This document shows, piece by piece, positions 7,352-16,504 of a DNA stretch of 64,000 bases (its first letter is position 1; every line of letters starts with the position of its first letter). Source of the DNA: Acidimicrobiaceae bacterium (lineage in GTDB: Bacteria > Actinomycetota > Acidimicrobiia > Acidimicrobiales > RAAP-2); contig PKXJ01000007.1 of NCBI GenBank assembly GCA_003132305.1, positions 1-64,000 on the forward strand, given 5' to 3'. Below the pieces are notes generated by a model, which saw only the letters and a list, made by a program, of their open reading frames with translations, was not told the origin of the DNA and made no database searches. Position numbers and translations under genes: made by a program.

Positions 7352-9043
7352 TTACGAAGGGCCAGGCCCCGTACCCGGCGCGTTGCACGATCTCGGGTCG
7401 TACGAGGCGAGGGCTTGTGACACGGCGCTTGGTGCCGTGAAGTCGCCGTTGCCCTTCAAACCGGGTGGGACGTACGCGGTGGTGGTCGTCACCGACGTGG
7501 TGGAAGAAGACTTCGAGTGAGGCTTCGTCGTCTTCGTGGTGGGCGCCGGCTTGACGGTAAGTCCGGTTCCCGTTTGCACCGTCACGATGGCGCCGGGGGT
7601 CACGGACTTCGGGTTGTAACCGAGAATGGCCGGACCTTGTAGCTGCGCGAGCACCGCCTGCGCCGCGGCGAGACCGGGACTCGTCCAGTTCCCGTGCGCG
7701 GGCGGGGGAGGCCCGCCGTACCAGACCACCGATTCACTGACGGGCCCCGGCGACGTGACGTCACCCGTGGAGACGATGTCAAAACCCTTCGCGCGCAGGG
7801 GGTTCGCGATCGAAGCCGCCTGATTCGCGGCGCCCGTGCCGTTTTCCACGGTGATCTTCAGACTCGATGGAGACGGCAACGCCGCGCCCGTGAACGAGTT
7901 GACGCCGGCCTTGACGTCAAAGATCTGATTCACGGCGTCGAGTCCGTTGGGCTGCACGGGAAAGACGACGTCACCGTAGTAGTAGCCGTAGAAGAGGAGA
8001 GACCCCGTGACCACGTTGGTGACGGGAAACGTGAACTGGGGGACGTTGGTGATACTCGTGTGGGCAAACGTGCGAGCCAAGCTCACCATCTCGCCTTCGC
8101 TGAATCCACTATCGACCGTCAGGTCCGGCAGTACCGAGGTTGCGATGTTCTGATCGGTGAGGGGATTGCCGAGTCCTCTCGTCGCGACCTTTTCGGCCAG
8201 CACGCGCAAGAACTCGTGCGTGCGTCGAATGCGCGCCAGATCCGAGAGCGCCTCCAGGGGCCACGATCGAGGGTCGTGATTCGAGGGATTGGGCTGAATC
8301 TGCAAGTGGCGTGCTCGCACGACTCGGAGGGCGTGTAAGCCGTCGAGCGTGTAACAGCCCTTTCGTTCGATGTTGAGTCCCGACTCGGCGTCGAAGATGG
8401 GAACGGGAAAGTACATCTTCACTCCACCGAGCGCGTTCACGACGTTCGCGAAGGTGTCAAAGTTCAACACCACGTAGTGATTGATCGGAATGGCGAAGTC
8501 TTCTTCAATGGCCGCGATGAGCTGGCTGGGCCCCTCGTAGAGCGCGGCGTCGATCTTGTTCGAGCCGATTTTTCGTGCGTTGGGAACGAAGAGGTCTCGA
8601 GGAATTGAGAGCAGCGACACCGATCCGGTACTCGGCACGAGGTGAAGAATCATGTCGATGTCGCTGTTGACGCCACTGTTTTGGGGCGAGCACAGTCCGT
8701 ACGCCTTGTTCTGCACCTTCAGCGCGCACCGACTGGTTGAGCCAATAAGCAGGATGTTCTCGGCGGAGCCGCTGCCATTTTGAAGGCCGTTCACGTTCAC
8801 TTTGTTGACGAGTGAGCCGAGGTAGAAGTAGTCGGCCGCGACGCCTCCGATTATCAACACCACGGCGAGTCCTACGGCGATGATTGATCGTCGTATCCAG
8901 ACGCGCCGTCGGCTGCGCGAGCTCTTGCCTCGTCCGGTGCCGCGGCGTCGATCCACGGCCTCGCCCATGGCGACCAAGCGATCGTGATTGGCGATTTTTC
9001 CTTGGGGAGGCTCGAGATTTTTGCCACCACTATCGCGAGTCAC
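7352..9043 (-). CDS. LytR-CpsA-Psr (LCP) family cell-wall glycopolymer ligase with LytR_C domain
   Basis: Membrane-anchored enzyme family that transfers undecaprenyl-linked glycopolymers (arabinogalactan or teichoic acids) to peptidoglycan. The 563 residues have a basic cytosolic tail and one transmembrane segment (about 52-72). The LCP domain shows LLIGSTSR, SDIDMILHL, SIPRDLFVP, NKIDAALYEG and GLHALRVVRARH, and is followed by a LytR_C domain and a Thr/Ser-rich tail. The usual GSDSR motif reads GSTSR here, so an acidic residue is replaced by Thr; the two arginines (PRD and VRARH) are kept. GTG 9043 has TAGAAT six bases upstream. Confidence 0.85.
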   Translation of the reverse strand: MTRDSGGKNLEPPQGKIANHDRLVAMGEAVDRRRGTGRGKSSRSRRRVWIRRSIIAVGLAVVLIIGGVAADYFYLGSLVNKVNVNGLQNGSGSAENILLIGSTSRCALKVQNKAYGLCSPQNSGVNSDIDMILHLVPSTGSVSLLSIPRDLFVPNARKIGSNKIDAALYEGPSQLIAAIEEDFAIPINHYVVLNFDTFANVVNALGGVKMYFPVPIFDAESGLNIERKGCYTLDGLHALRVVRARHLQIQPNPSNHDPRSWPLEALSDLARIRRTHEFLRVLAEKVATRGLGNPLTDQNIATSVLPDLTVDSGFSEGEMVSLARTFAHTSITNVPQFTFPVTNVVTGSLLFYGYYYGDVVFPVQPNGLDAVNQIFDVKAGVNSFTGAALPSPSSLKITVENGTGAANQAASIANPLRAKGFDIVSTGDVTSPGPVSESVVWYGGPPPPAHGNWTSPGLAAAQAVLAQLQGPAILGYNPKSVTPGAIVTVQTGTGLTVKPAPTTKTTKPHSKSSSTTSVTTTTAYVPPGLKGNGDFTAPSAVSQALASYDPRSCNAPGTGPGPS

Positions 9044-9049
9044 CGGACA

Positions 9050-9055
9050 ATTCTA
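9050..9055 (-). promoter_or_regulatory. -10 element TAGAAT, leaderless LCP gene
   Basis: TAGAAT lies exactly six bases before GTG 9043; no Shine-Dalgarno is present. Confidence 0.55.
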
Positions 9056-9242
9056 GTGGACTGACAATGGACTTCTCGGTATCCGTTGTCCTCATTATCT
9101 GAGCGCCACGCCGGGAGAAAGTGTCGAATCGCGATTCTCGCTTTACGCCGTCTAGTGAGCGTCGAAGTAGAACTCGATCATTGTCCCCTATTTCACTAGT
9201 TGCGTAGTAAAAAGCATCGCGCCGACCGAGCGACTGCACGCA

Positions 9243-9851
9243 CTACTTGTTCAAGACCACGTCTTTCTGCACGGCTTCGACGTGAAGGTAGCGCGGTCCA
9301 CCCTTGGCGCAGGCCGCGAAGGGAAAGGCGATCACCTTCGACGCTCTCTGTCCGGGCGGGTAGACGCGAAGTCCGGCCGCCGAGATCTGGCTGCACATGG
9401 ACATGGGATAGTTCTCCACATCGGTGATTTGCAGTATTACGGTCGCCGTGTTGCGCGTGCTCGCGGACTCGAGCCCCCGCGCGGTCCGGGCGCTCGTCAA
9501 CGTAATGACCGCCGGGGCGACGGCGTTATCGCGAGCGGCGCTGCTTCCGACCTGGTGGTTCGCTAAGGAGACGCCCGAGACGCCGGGGTAGCCCTTGAGC
9601 GTGCACGAGTGGGCGGAAAGATTGGTGAAGTTCAAGTTGTAGTACGAGCTTCCCGCGGCTCCACTGCCCACGGTGTTGAGCCAGATGACGAGGTTGGACG
9701 TGGTGCACGGAGGCGTCGTCGCGGCGAACGCGGCGGTCGGCCCCGTGGGTAGTCCCCAGACGAAGAGGCCTGCAATCAGGGTGAAAGTTCCGGTCCAGCC
9801 GACCACGTGGCCCAGGAGTCTCCCTCGATGGTGAAGTGAAAGACTGCGCAC
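9243..9851 (-). CDS. secreted DUF4232 domain protein
   Basis: 202 residues with an N-terminal hydrophobic segment and an AFAAT cleavage-like site (about 20-45). A DUF4232 domain follows: CTTSNL near its start, YYNLNFTNLSAHSCTLKGYPGVS in the middle and a late Cys pair (MCSQI, FAACAKG). Proteins of this type are exported and common in actinobacteria; their molecular role is not established. GTG 9851 is preceded by AAGGAGG with six-base spacing, a strong start signal. It stands between the LCP gene and the glycosidase, both on the same strand, as its own unit. Confidence 0.75.
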   Translation of the reverse strand: MRSLSLHHRGRLLGHVVGWTGTFTLIAGLFVWGLPTGPTAAFAATTPPCTTSNLVIWLNTVGSGAAGSSYYNLNFTNLSAHSCTLKGYPGVSGVSLANHQVGSSAARDNAVAPAVITLTSARTARGLESASTRNTATVILQITDVENYPMSMCSQISAAGLRVYPPGQRASKVIAFPFAACAKGGPRYLHVEAVQKDVVLNK

Positions 9852-9964
9852 GATCCGCCTCCTTGGTGATGGCTGAGAAACCGTTCAGCAAACGGAGTTG
9901 TCGAACAAATTCTCACCACAAATCGTAGGGGGCCACACGGCCGAAATTCGACGGAAGGACCAAT

Positions 9965-10026
9965 GTGTCACGTAGTTGTAAAGAAGTTTCGCGTAGTGTC
10001 ACGCAGTTGTAAAGAAGTTCCGCGTG
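9965..10026. repeat. tandem 31-bp duplication at the end of the glycosidase gene
   Basis: Two copies of a 31-base unit starting GTGTCACG and containing AGTTGTAAAGAAGTT stand head to tail with period 31 and a few differences. One copy holds the last codons and stop of the GH1 gene; the other lies just past the stop and is not in frame. Confidence 0.75.
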
Positions 10027-11177
10027 GCGTCGGCGAACCAGTGCGCCGAGGGCTTGAGCGTGCGCGCAAAGGTCGATCGGTCGACGCCCACGATGCCGAA
10101 CTTCGGCCGGTACCCCAAGGCCCATTCGAAGTTGTCGAGCAATGACCACTGGAAGTAGCCGCGTACGTCAACGCCGTCGCCCAAGAGCGTACGAACACCC
10201 TCGAGGGCCCCCGTGAGATAGCGGATTCGCTGGGCGTCGTCTTGGGTCCCGATACCGTTTTCGGTCACGATGATCGGCGCCTTCGTTAACGTGGCAGCGC
10301 GGCGAACGGTGTACTCGACACTCTGGGGCCAAAACAGGTAGCCCATGTCGGTCAACTCGCCGTCGGGGAGATTCACGATGCCGTCGGGACCAAGGATGAT
10401 CTTCGTATAGCACTGCACGCCGACGTAGTCTTCGCCGCGCAAAGAGAGTAAGTACTTGTCCTCCATCTCGACGCGAAACGAGTCCAGTCGATCTTCGAAT
10501 CCCGGCAGCGCTTCGTACTCTTGCATCGACAGCGGAAGTCCGACGGGGAAGGTTCCGGGCCCTTCTTTTAGAACGTCGCGCATCGCGACGTGACAGGCCC
10601 GCATGGTTTCGTTCACCGCGACGAAGCGCTCCCAACTGGTGACCTGGGGTGGGAAGAGTCCGAGCAGATAGCCCATAATCGCCACGATGTTGGGTTCATT
10701 GATCGTGCACGCGACACCGATGAGGTCTCCGAGCGTCTCACTGACCTTGGTGGCGTAGTTGGCCATCCACCGGGCGATGTCGGGATGTTCGAAGCCGCCG
10801 TGGTCGGCTACCCATAGTGGCAAGGTGAAGTGGTGAAGGGTGACGACGGGCACGATGTTGCGCTCACGACAGGCCACGAGGACGGCTCGGTAGTGATCGA
10901 GTGCCTCACTCGAAAAGTTGCCCTGTGCTGGTTCGATGCGGGCCCACTCGACCGAGAGACGAAATGAGTTGAGACCAAGTGACGCAATAATGTCGAGGTC
11001 CTCTTCGTAGCGATGCCAGGAGTCGCAGGCGTCCCCGCACACTTCCACCGCGGCCGTTCCCTCCGCGCGCTCGAAGCGCCACCAATCGGTGTTCGAATTA
11101 CCTCCTTCAATCTGGTACGCCGACGTGGAGGTGCCCCAAGAAAACCCGTCAGGGAAGTGGACTTCGTGAGCGGTCAT
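9999..11177 (-). CDS. glycoside hydrolase family 1 (beta-glucosidase-like)
   Basis: Retaining beta-glycosidase with a TIM barrel fold. The N-terminal FPDGFSWGTSTSAYQIEG is the GH1 signature. The acid/base Glu is in TINEPN (Glu161) and the nucleophile in IVTENG (Glu306); a WSLLDNFEWALGY block near the C-terminus is the usual aglycone region. At 392 residues it is shorter than typical beta-glucosidases (about 440-480), mainly through shorter loops, with both catalytic residues kept. There is no signal peptide, so it is cytosolic and would act on imported small beta-glycosides. No sugar transporter is adjacent. ATG 11177 has TAACTT six bases upstream. Confidence 0.88.
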   Translation of the reverse strand: MTAHEVHFPDGFSWGTSTSAYQIEGGNSNTDWWRFERAEGTAAVEVCGDACDSWHRYEEDLDIIASLGLNSFRLSVEWARIEPAQGNFSSEALDHYRAVLVACRERNIVPVVTLHHFTLPLWVADHGGFEHPDIARWMANYATKVSETLGDLIGVACTINEPNIVAIMGYLLGLFPPQVTSWERFVAVNETMRACHVAMRDVLKEGPGTFPVGLPLSMQEYEALPGFEDRLDSFRVEMEDKYLLSLRGEDYVGVQCYTKIILGPDGIVNLPDGELTDMGYLFWPQSVEYTVRRAATLTKAPIIVTENGIGTQDDAQRIRYLTGALEGVRTLLGDGVDVRGYFQWSLLDNFEWALGYRPKFGIVGVDRSTFARTLKPSAHWFADATRNFFTTA

Positions 11178-11183
11178 GTCACC

Positions 11184-11189
11184 AAGTTA
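11184..11189 (-). promoter_or_regulatory. -10 element TAACTT, leaderless GH1 gene
   Basis: TAACTT stands six bases before ATG 11177 with no Shine-Dalgarno between. Confidence 0.5.
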
Positions 11190-11264
11190 CGGCGGACCCG
11201 GCCAACGGGGCGCCCCTCAGCCTCGTCGGAGACGCGATAAGACGCGACTAGCGTTGCTCGGACT

Positions 11265-11915
11265 ATGAAGCTCAGTCACAAGATCCCCGAGACCCCGTGG
11301 CGAGCGAAGAGTACGTGGTCGTTTCGACCTCGCATGGTGTTGCCGTTGGTGCTCGGACTCGCCCTGTTTGGCCTGGGCGAAGGTCTACTCGTCCAGTCCC
11401 AGTGGGGCGCGACGCCCTGGACCGTGTTCGCCCAAGGCGTCTCTCGCCACACCCACTGGTCACTCGGTTGGTCGACCGCCGTCATCAGTCTCGTGGTCTT
11501 GCTGGCGTGGTTTCCACTACGCGAACGTCCGGGAATCGGCACGCTGGCCAACTTGGTCATCATCGCGTACGTCCTCGACCTCGTGTCGACCAATCTCGCG
11601 GTTCCCCACGTCGTTTGGTGGAAAATCATCTACGTCGTGGGCGCCGTTGTGGCGATCGGAGCGGGCAGTGCCCTCTACCTCACGACAGGGCTCGGGCCCG
11701 GTCCTCGAGACGGGCTGATGACGAGCCTGCACCGGCGTTTTGGCGTCAGTGTGGTTTACGTCCGTCTCACGTTGGAAGTGAGTGTGCTCGTGATTGGTTG
11801 GCTCATGGGAGGGACCGTCGGCGTCGGTACCGCGTTCTTCGCCGCCACCATCGGCTTTAGCATCGGCGCCAGTTTGAGGGTGATGGATCTACTCGTGCGA
11901 AGGTTCTCGTCGTGA
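11265..11915 (+). CDS. YczE/YitT family integral membrane protein
   Basis: 216 residues with about five hydrophobic segments. Features typical of the YczE (COG2364) family are the GLALFGLGEGLLVQSQWGATPWTVF block near the N-terminus and LTTGLGPGPRDGLMTSLHRR in the middle. The role in this family is poorly known. It overlaps the downstream LysE-type exporter by four bases (GTGA), so the two are probably co-transcribed. Confidence 0.75.
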   Translation: MKLSHKIPETPWRAKSTWSFRPRMVLPLVLGLALFGLGEGLLVQSQWGATPWTVFAQGVSRHTHWSLGWSTAVISLVVLLAWFPLRERPGIGTLANLVIIAYVLDLVSTNLAVPHVVWWKIIYVVGAVVAIGAGSALYLTTGLGPGPRDGLMTSLHRRFGVSVVYVRLTLEVSVLVIGWLMGGTVGVGTAFFAATIGFSIGASLRVMDLLVRRFSS

Positions 11916-12553
11916 TCAGCGCGGGACAACTCGCCACGTTCTTGGTGGCGTCAATGGCGATCATCATCGTGCCGGGGCCGAGCGTGCTCTTTACCCTGGC
12001 CCGCGGCGTGGCGTGGGGCAGGACGGTGGCGGTCTTGACGGTGCTCGGCAACAGCACGGGCACCCTGGTGTTGTCAGTCATTGTCGCGGTTGGTTTGGGG
12101 CCACTGCTCGCGCACTCCAAGGTCTTCGCCGTCGTGTTGCAACTCGCGGGTGGCTGCTATCTCTTGTGGCTGGGCTACGACGCGCTGCGCCACCGTCACG
12201 AGCACGCGCGAGCCATGGCCCAACGTGAAGCGCAGCGACCCTCGAACGTCGTCGTGGTGCGTCAGGGTTTCGTCGTGGGGATATTGAATCCGAAGTCGCT
12301 CGTCTTCTTTGCGGCGGTGTTTCCGCACTTTGTCGATCGCTCCCAGGGCAACGTCACGTTGCAACTACTGCTCTTTGGGGTCATCTTCAGCGTGATGGCC
12401 TTTTGTAGCGACGCAACGTGGGGCGTCATCGCGGGCACCGCTCGGGAGTGGCTCGCGGACTCACCTACGCGACTCGTCGTCCTTCGAACGATTGGCGCCT
12501 GCGTGATGATGACCCTCGGCGTCATCATCGTGGCGAGTGCGATCACGTCGTAG
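11912..12553 (+). CDS. LysE/RhtB family amino acid exporter
   Basis: 213 residues with six predicted membrane segments. Family marks are the early VPGPSVLFTLARGVAWG and GFVVGILNPKSLVFFAAVFPHF about half-way along. Members export amino acids such as lysine, homoserine or threonine; the substrate cannot be read from sequence. GTG 11912 overlaps the end of the YczE-like gene by four bases, which points to translational coupling. Confidence 0.85.
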   Translation: MISAGQLATFLVASMAIIIVPGPSVLFTLARGVAWGRTVAVLTVLGNSTGTLVLSVIVAVGLGPLLAHSKVFAVVLQLAGGCYLLWLGYDALRHRHEHARAMAQREAQRPSNVVVVRQGFVVGILNPKSLVFFAAVFPHFVDRSQGNVTLQLLLFGVIFSVMAFCSDATWGVIAGTAREWLADSPTRLVVLRTIGACVMMTLGVIIVASAITS

Positions 12554-12569
12554 TGTCACATCCACTTCC

Positions 12570-12575
12570 TACGGT
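12570..12575 (+). promoter_or_regulatory. -10 element TACGGT before ATG 12582
   Basis: TACGGT is followed by exactly six bases and then ATG 12582. This supports that start over the in-frame ATG at 12612. Confidence 0.45.
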
Positions 12576-12581
12576 GTGGCC

Positions 12582-13052
12582 ATGGGACATCTGCAGTTAA
12601 CCGGTGAGAGGATGTCGGTTCCGGCGACGGTCGAATCCTTTCTCGCCAACCTCCCCGAGTTGTTGGGGACAATGTTGCGCGATCCCCGCTGCCTCGTGGC
12701 CATCGCGGAGTTTACGTACGGGCGTTACGTGCAGTTTCGCGTTGATGGTGGACTCGTCATCGCCGAAGTGGTGTCGAATCGGTACATTGTCGATTTCGTC
12801 GATGGCGACGAGGCACTTCTTTCGGAAAGCGATGAAGCGTTGCTCCGAGAACACGGGTGGGAGGAGCCGACGTTGAGCGATTGCCCCAACTGGCGTTGGA
12901 CGAGCGATGACGCGTCAAACCTGCTTCTCTTGGCGGGCATGGTTCGAGAAGTCGTCGTGCGCATCTTTCACGAACGACCATTTGAAGAGATGCTTTTTCA
13001 ACTCTGGGTCTTTCAAGAATCTGCGCCAAACACATCGATCACCGCCGCGTAG
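12582..13052 (+). CDS. TY-Chap N-terminal-like / YbjN-type small protein
   Basis: 156 residues, soluble and acidic. A YVQFRVDGGLVIAEVVSNRYI strand-rich motif, a helix with the LSESDEALLREHGWEEP pattern and then PNWRW match the actinobacterial TY-Chap N-terminal family, whose fold resembles secretion chaperones. Function is unknown. It stands alone between the exporter pair and the ABC transporter. The start is taken at 12582 from the leaderless promoter; a start at 12612 would remove ten residues without touching the domain. Confidence 0.6.
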   Translation: MGHLQLTGERMSVPATVESFLANLPELLGTMLRDPRCLVAIAEFTYGRYVQFRVDGGLVIAEVVSNRYIVDFVDGDEALLSESDEALLREHGWEEPTLSDCPNWRWTSDDASNLLLLAGMVREVVVRIFHERPFEEMLFQLWVFQESAPNTSITAA

Positions 13053-13153
13053 TTCTGCTCAGCTCGTAATCGCGTCGAAGCCGGGCCGTAGAACATGGCG
13101 ATGCTCGTCGCGTCGGATTGTCTTCCTACACTGCGTGGTACGAAGGAGTTCTA

Positions 13154-15034
13154 ATGAGCATGCACGGTGCGGGCGGCGCGGGCCGAATGGGGATGCGATC
13201 GCTGTCGCGCGATCGCAAGATTCTCCAACATCAGCTGAAAAAGGGCACCCTGCCGCGCATCTTGAAGTTCGCCAAGCACTACCGGCCCGCGCTCATTTTT
13301 TTCTTGACCGTCGTCATTCTCGACGCCATTATCTCGTCGGTGTCGCCGTTGTTGCTACGCGAAATCATCGACGTGGGCATTCATCACCACCGCGCCCACC
13401 TCGTCATTGGACTCGCCGTCGCGACGGCGATTCTCGCAATATTCGACGCGGGTTTACAGATGGTCGAGCGAAAGATCTCCGCCATTATCGGCGAGGGGCT
13501 CATCTACGACCTGCGGGCCGAGGTCTTTCGCCACATTCAAGAGATGCCCATTGCTTTCTTTTCGAGGACCCAGACCGGGGCCCTGATCAGTCGGCTGAAC
13601 AACGACGTGATCGGCGCCCAGCAGGCGTTCACGGACCTCTTTTCTAACGTCGTGGGCAACGTCGTCCTCGTGCTCATCATTCTCATCGTGATGTTGACGT
13701 TGAGCGTGCCGATCACGCTCGTGGCGCTGATACTGCTGCCCGTCTTTCTCGTTCCCGCTCGACGGGTGGGTCGAAAACTGGGCACGCTCTTTCAGCGCGG
13801 GATGGAGTTGAACGCCGAGATGAATATGGTCATGAGCGAGCGCTTCAACGTTGCCGGGGCGATGCTCGTGAAGCTCTTTGGACGCCCTAATGAAGAGCGC
13901 GCCGCCTTCGAGCAGCGCGCCGCGCAGGTGCGCGACATTGGGATTCATCAAGCGACCTATCAGCGGTACTTCTTCATCTCGCTCTCATTGACCGCGTCGC
14001 TCGCGACGGCCTTCGCCTACGGCTTCGGTGGTGTCGAGGCCGTGCACGGGGTGATAGCCGTGGGCACGGTCGTGGCGTTGACGGCGTACCTCGCGCGCCT
14101 CTACGGTCCCCTCACGCAGTTGTCGAACCTGAACATTGACTACATGTCCGCCATGGTCAGTTTCGAGCGACTCTTCGAAATCCTCGACCTTGAGCCCATG
14201 ATCAAGGAGAGCCCGAACGCTCGGACCATTCCCGATGGTCCGGCCGAACTGCGGTTCAATCACGTGGACTTCTCCTACCCGGGCGCGGAGGACGTCTCGC
14301 TCGCCTCCCTCGAAGCCGTCGCGCGACTTGACGACACGCCGCGCACCCCGGTCCTGCACGACATCACGTTCGTGGTGAAGCCGGGCACGATGACCGCGCT
14401 CGTGGGTCCGAGTGGGGCCGGGAAAACCACGATTTCGATGTTGATCTCGCGACTCTACGACGTGGACGCGGGATCAGTGACGATCAACGGGCTCGATATT
14501 CGAGAGGCCACGACGGCGTCACTCAACGCGACGGTCGGTGTCGTCACGCAAGACGCTCACCTCTTTCACGACTCACTGCGCGCCAACTTGTTGTTCGCTA
14601 AGCCCGACGCCACCGACGAAGAGATCGCGCGCGCGCTCGCCGCCGCGCAGATCGCGGACCTCGTGGCGTCGCTGCCGATGGGACTGTCGACGGTGGTGGG
14701 CGAGCGCGGTTATCGCCTCTCGGGGGGTGAGAAGCAGCGCGTCGCCCTCGCACGACTACTCCTCAAGTCGCCGCGCGTCGTCGTGTTGGACGAAGCCACG
14801 GCCCATCTCGACGCGGAGAGCGAAGCCGCCGTGCAACGCGCCCTCGACGAGACGATGAATCAGCGCACGTCGGTGGTCATTGCGCATCGTCTCTCCACCA
14901 TTCGCAGCGCCGACCAGATTCTGGTGGTGGACGAGGGGCGAATCATCGAGCGTGGCACGCACGCGGAGCTACACGATCGGGTCGGTCTCTATCGTGATCT
15001 CTACGAAACACAGTTCGCGGGTCAAGAGGACTAG
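13154..15034 (+). CDS. ABC transporter, fused permease and ATPase (exporter type)
   Basis: 626 residues. The N-terminal half holds six membrane segments of the type 1 exporter fold (about 45-330). The C-terminal nucleotide-binding domain has Walker A GPSGAGKTT (about 418), a Q-loop (VVTQDAHLF), the signature LSGGEKQR (about 522), Walker B VVVLDEATAHLD and the switch His in IAHRLSTIRSA. It would work as a homodimer exporting lipids, peptides or drugs; the substrate is unknown. ATG 13154 is chosen because GAAGGAG precedes it. The gene ends four bases inside the convergent fabI. Confidence 0.88.
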   Translation: MSMHGAGGAGRMGMRSLSRDRKILQHQLKKGTLPRILKFAKHYRPALIFFLTVVILDAIISSVSPLLLREIIDVGIHHHRAHLVIGLAVATAILAIFDAGLQMVERKISAIIGEGLIYDLRAEVFRHIQEMPIAFFSRTQTGALISRLNNDVIGAQQAFTDLFSNVVGNVVLVLIILIVMLTLSVPITLVALILLPVFLVPARRVGRKLGTLFQRGMELNAEMNMVMSERFNVAGAMLVKLFGRPNEERAAFEQRAAQVRDIGIHQATYQRYFFISLSLTASLATAFAYGFGGVEAVHGVIAVGTVVALTAYLARLYGPLTQLSNLNIDYMSAMVSFERLFEILDLEPMIKESPNARTIPDGPAELRFNHVDFSYPGAEDVSLASLEAVARLDDTPRTPVLHDITFVVKPGTMTALVGPSGAGKTTISMLISRLYDVDAGSVTINGLDIREATTASLNATVGVVTQDAHLFHDSLRANLLFAKPDATDEEIARALAAAQIADLVASLPMGLSTVVGERGYRLSGGEKQRVALARLLLKSPRVVVLDEATAHLDAESEAAVQRALDETMNQRTSVVIAHRLSTIRSADQILVVDEGRIIERGTHAELHDRVGLYRDLYETQFAGQED

Positions 15035-15810
15035 CCCATCGCGTGGGCGCCCCCGTCGACGTGAATGACTGAGGCGGTCGTGCCACGGAGCAACGGTGAC
15101 AGTAGGGCCACGCCGGCGTCGGCGACGGCGCTGGCGTCGCGCACGTCCCAGCCGAGCGGCGCTCGATCGCCCCACGTCTCTTCGAAGAGCGCGAACCCCG
15201 GTATCGACTTGGCGGCCATGGTGCGAATCGGCCCGGCGGCGAGCATGTTGACGCGAATCTTGTCCGGGCCGACTTCGCGCGCCAGGTAGCGACCGAGCGA
15301 TTCGAGAGCGGCCTTCATGACGCCCATCCAGTCGTACATCGGGTAGGCCCTCGAACCGTCAAAGTCGAGCGCCACCACCGACGCCCCGCCCAGCGCCGTG
15401 CTCTTTTGCAACAGCGGACGAAAGGCTCCAACCAGGGCGGCGAGTGAGTAGGTGGAGGCGTGCATGGCCACGGACACGTCCTCGAAGGGCGCCACGAACA
15501 TGCCCGAGCCGAGACAGCTCGCCGGGGCGTAGCCAATGGCGTGCACCAGTCCGTCCAGGCGTCCAAAACGAGACTCGATCTCTAGAACGGCGGCGTCGAT
15601 CTGAGCCGGGTCCGTGACGTCGAGTTCGATGACCTCACCGACGTCACCGAGTTGTTTTGCTGTGCGCCTCGTGATCGAGGTGCCGCGTCCAAAGCCCGAG
15701 AGCGCGAGCGTGGCGCCTTCTTCGAGGGCGCGCTTCGCGATGCCAAAGGCCAGGGAGTCGTCGGTCAAGACGCCGGTAACCAAGATACGGTGATCGCTCA
15801 GGAGTGCCAT
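15031..15810 (-). CDS. fabI: enoyl-[acyl-carrier-protein] reductase (NADH), InhA/FabI type
   Basis: Short-chain dehydrogenase that reduces trans-2-enoyl-ACP in the last step of each fatty acid elongation cycle. 259 residues. The catalytic Tyr159 and Lys166 lie in YPMYDWMGVMKAALES with the Y-x6-K spacing of this family. Phe150 matches the InhA active-site Phe, and AAGPIRTMAAKSIPGF is the conserved substrate loop, closer to mycobacterial InhA than to proteobacterial FabI. No maoC or fabG partner is adjacent. TACGCT six bases before ATG 15810 suggests leaderless transcription; the gene diverges from the F420 reductase. Confidence 0.9.
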   Translation of the reverse strand: MALLSDHRILVTGVLTDDSLAFGIAKRALEEGATLALSGFGRGTSITRRTAKQLGDVGEVIELDVTDPAQIDAAVLEIESRFGRLDGLVHAIGYAPASCLGSGMFVAPFEDVSVAMHASTYSLAALVGAFRPLLQKSTALGGASVVALDFDGSRAYPMYDWMGVMKAALESLGRYLAREVGPDKIRVNMLAAGPIRTMAAKSIPGFALFEETWGDRAPLGWDVRDASAVADAGVALLSPLLRGTTASVIHVDGGAHAMG

Positions 15811-15816
15811 CTTGTT

Positions 15817-15822
15817 AGCGTA
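15817..15822 (-). promoter_or_regulatory. -10 element TACGCT, leaderless fabI
   Basis: TACGCT is separated from ATG 15810 by exactly six bases (AACAAG on the coding strand). Confidence 0.5.
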
Positions 15823-15853
15823 CTTCTAGGCATTACGAGCAACGAGGACGACA

Positions 15854-16504
15854 ATGACGACAGTGGGCATTTTAGGAGGTACTGGTCCGGCCGGACGAGG
15901 CGTCGCTCTCCGTCTCGCGAGCGCCGGTTACGACGTCATACTCGGTTCTCGCGACGAGACGCGCGCGCAAGTAACCGCGAGCACGCTGCTCGCGCGCGGA
16001 GAGGGCGTCGTGCGCGGCGCGTCGAACGAAGTCGCCGCGCACTGCGATCTCGTCGTCGTCGCGACACCCTGGGACTCCGCCGTTTCGACCGTGAGCGCCC
16101 TGAGGAGTTCACTCGCGAACAAGACGGTGATCTCTATGGTCAGCGCACTCGCTCGTGAGGGCAAGGAACTCGTCCCGCTCTATGCGCCGCGCGGTTCGAT
16201 GGCGGCGCAACTGGCCTTCGCCCTACCCGAGAGCACGATCGTGGGCGCCTTTCACCACTTGCCCGCGAGCGAGATGGAAGATCTGGACAGTGATCTCGAC
16301 GCGGACGTCATTATCTTCTCGGATGACAACGACGCCAGAGAAGAAGTGTCCGCCGTCATCAACGCCATGGCGGGCCTTCGCGCGGTGGTCGCGGGATCGA
16401 TGTCGCTCGCCAGCGCCGTCGAAGCCTTCACGGCCGTGTGTGTCTCGATCAATATTCGCCATAAGGCCCACAGTTACGTGAAGCTCGCCGGACTCAAGCG
16501 CTGA
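15854..16504 (+). CDS. npdG: NADPH-dependent F420 reductase
   Basis: Transfers hydride between NADPH and the deazaflavin coenzyme F420. 216 residues with an N-terminal Rossmann loop GILGGTGPAGRG, SRDE for the NADP phosphate and VVATPWDSAV. A conserved middle block reads GAFHHLPASEMEDLD, and the C-terminal substrate region is VCVSINIRHKAHSYVKLAG, both typical of this family. It implies that the organism uses F420. Its stop overlaps the mshC start by one base (TGATG), so the two redox-related genes are coupled. A GAGGA site precedes ATG 15854. Confidence 0.85.
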   Translation: MTTVGILGGTGPAGRGVALRLASAGYDVILGSRDETRAQVTASTLLARGEGVVRGASNEVAAHCDLVVVATPWDSAVSTVSALRSSLANKTVISMVSALAREGKELVPLYAPRGSMAAQLAFALPESTIVGAFHHLPASEMEDLDSDLDADVIIFSDDNDAREEVSAVINAMAGLRAVVAGSMSLASAVEAFTAVCVSINIRHKAHSYVKLAGLKR

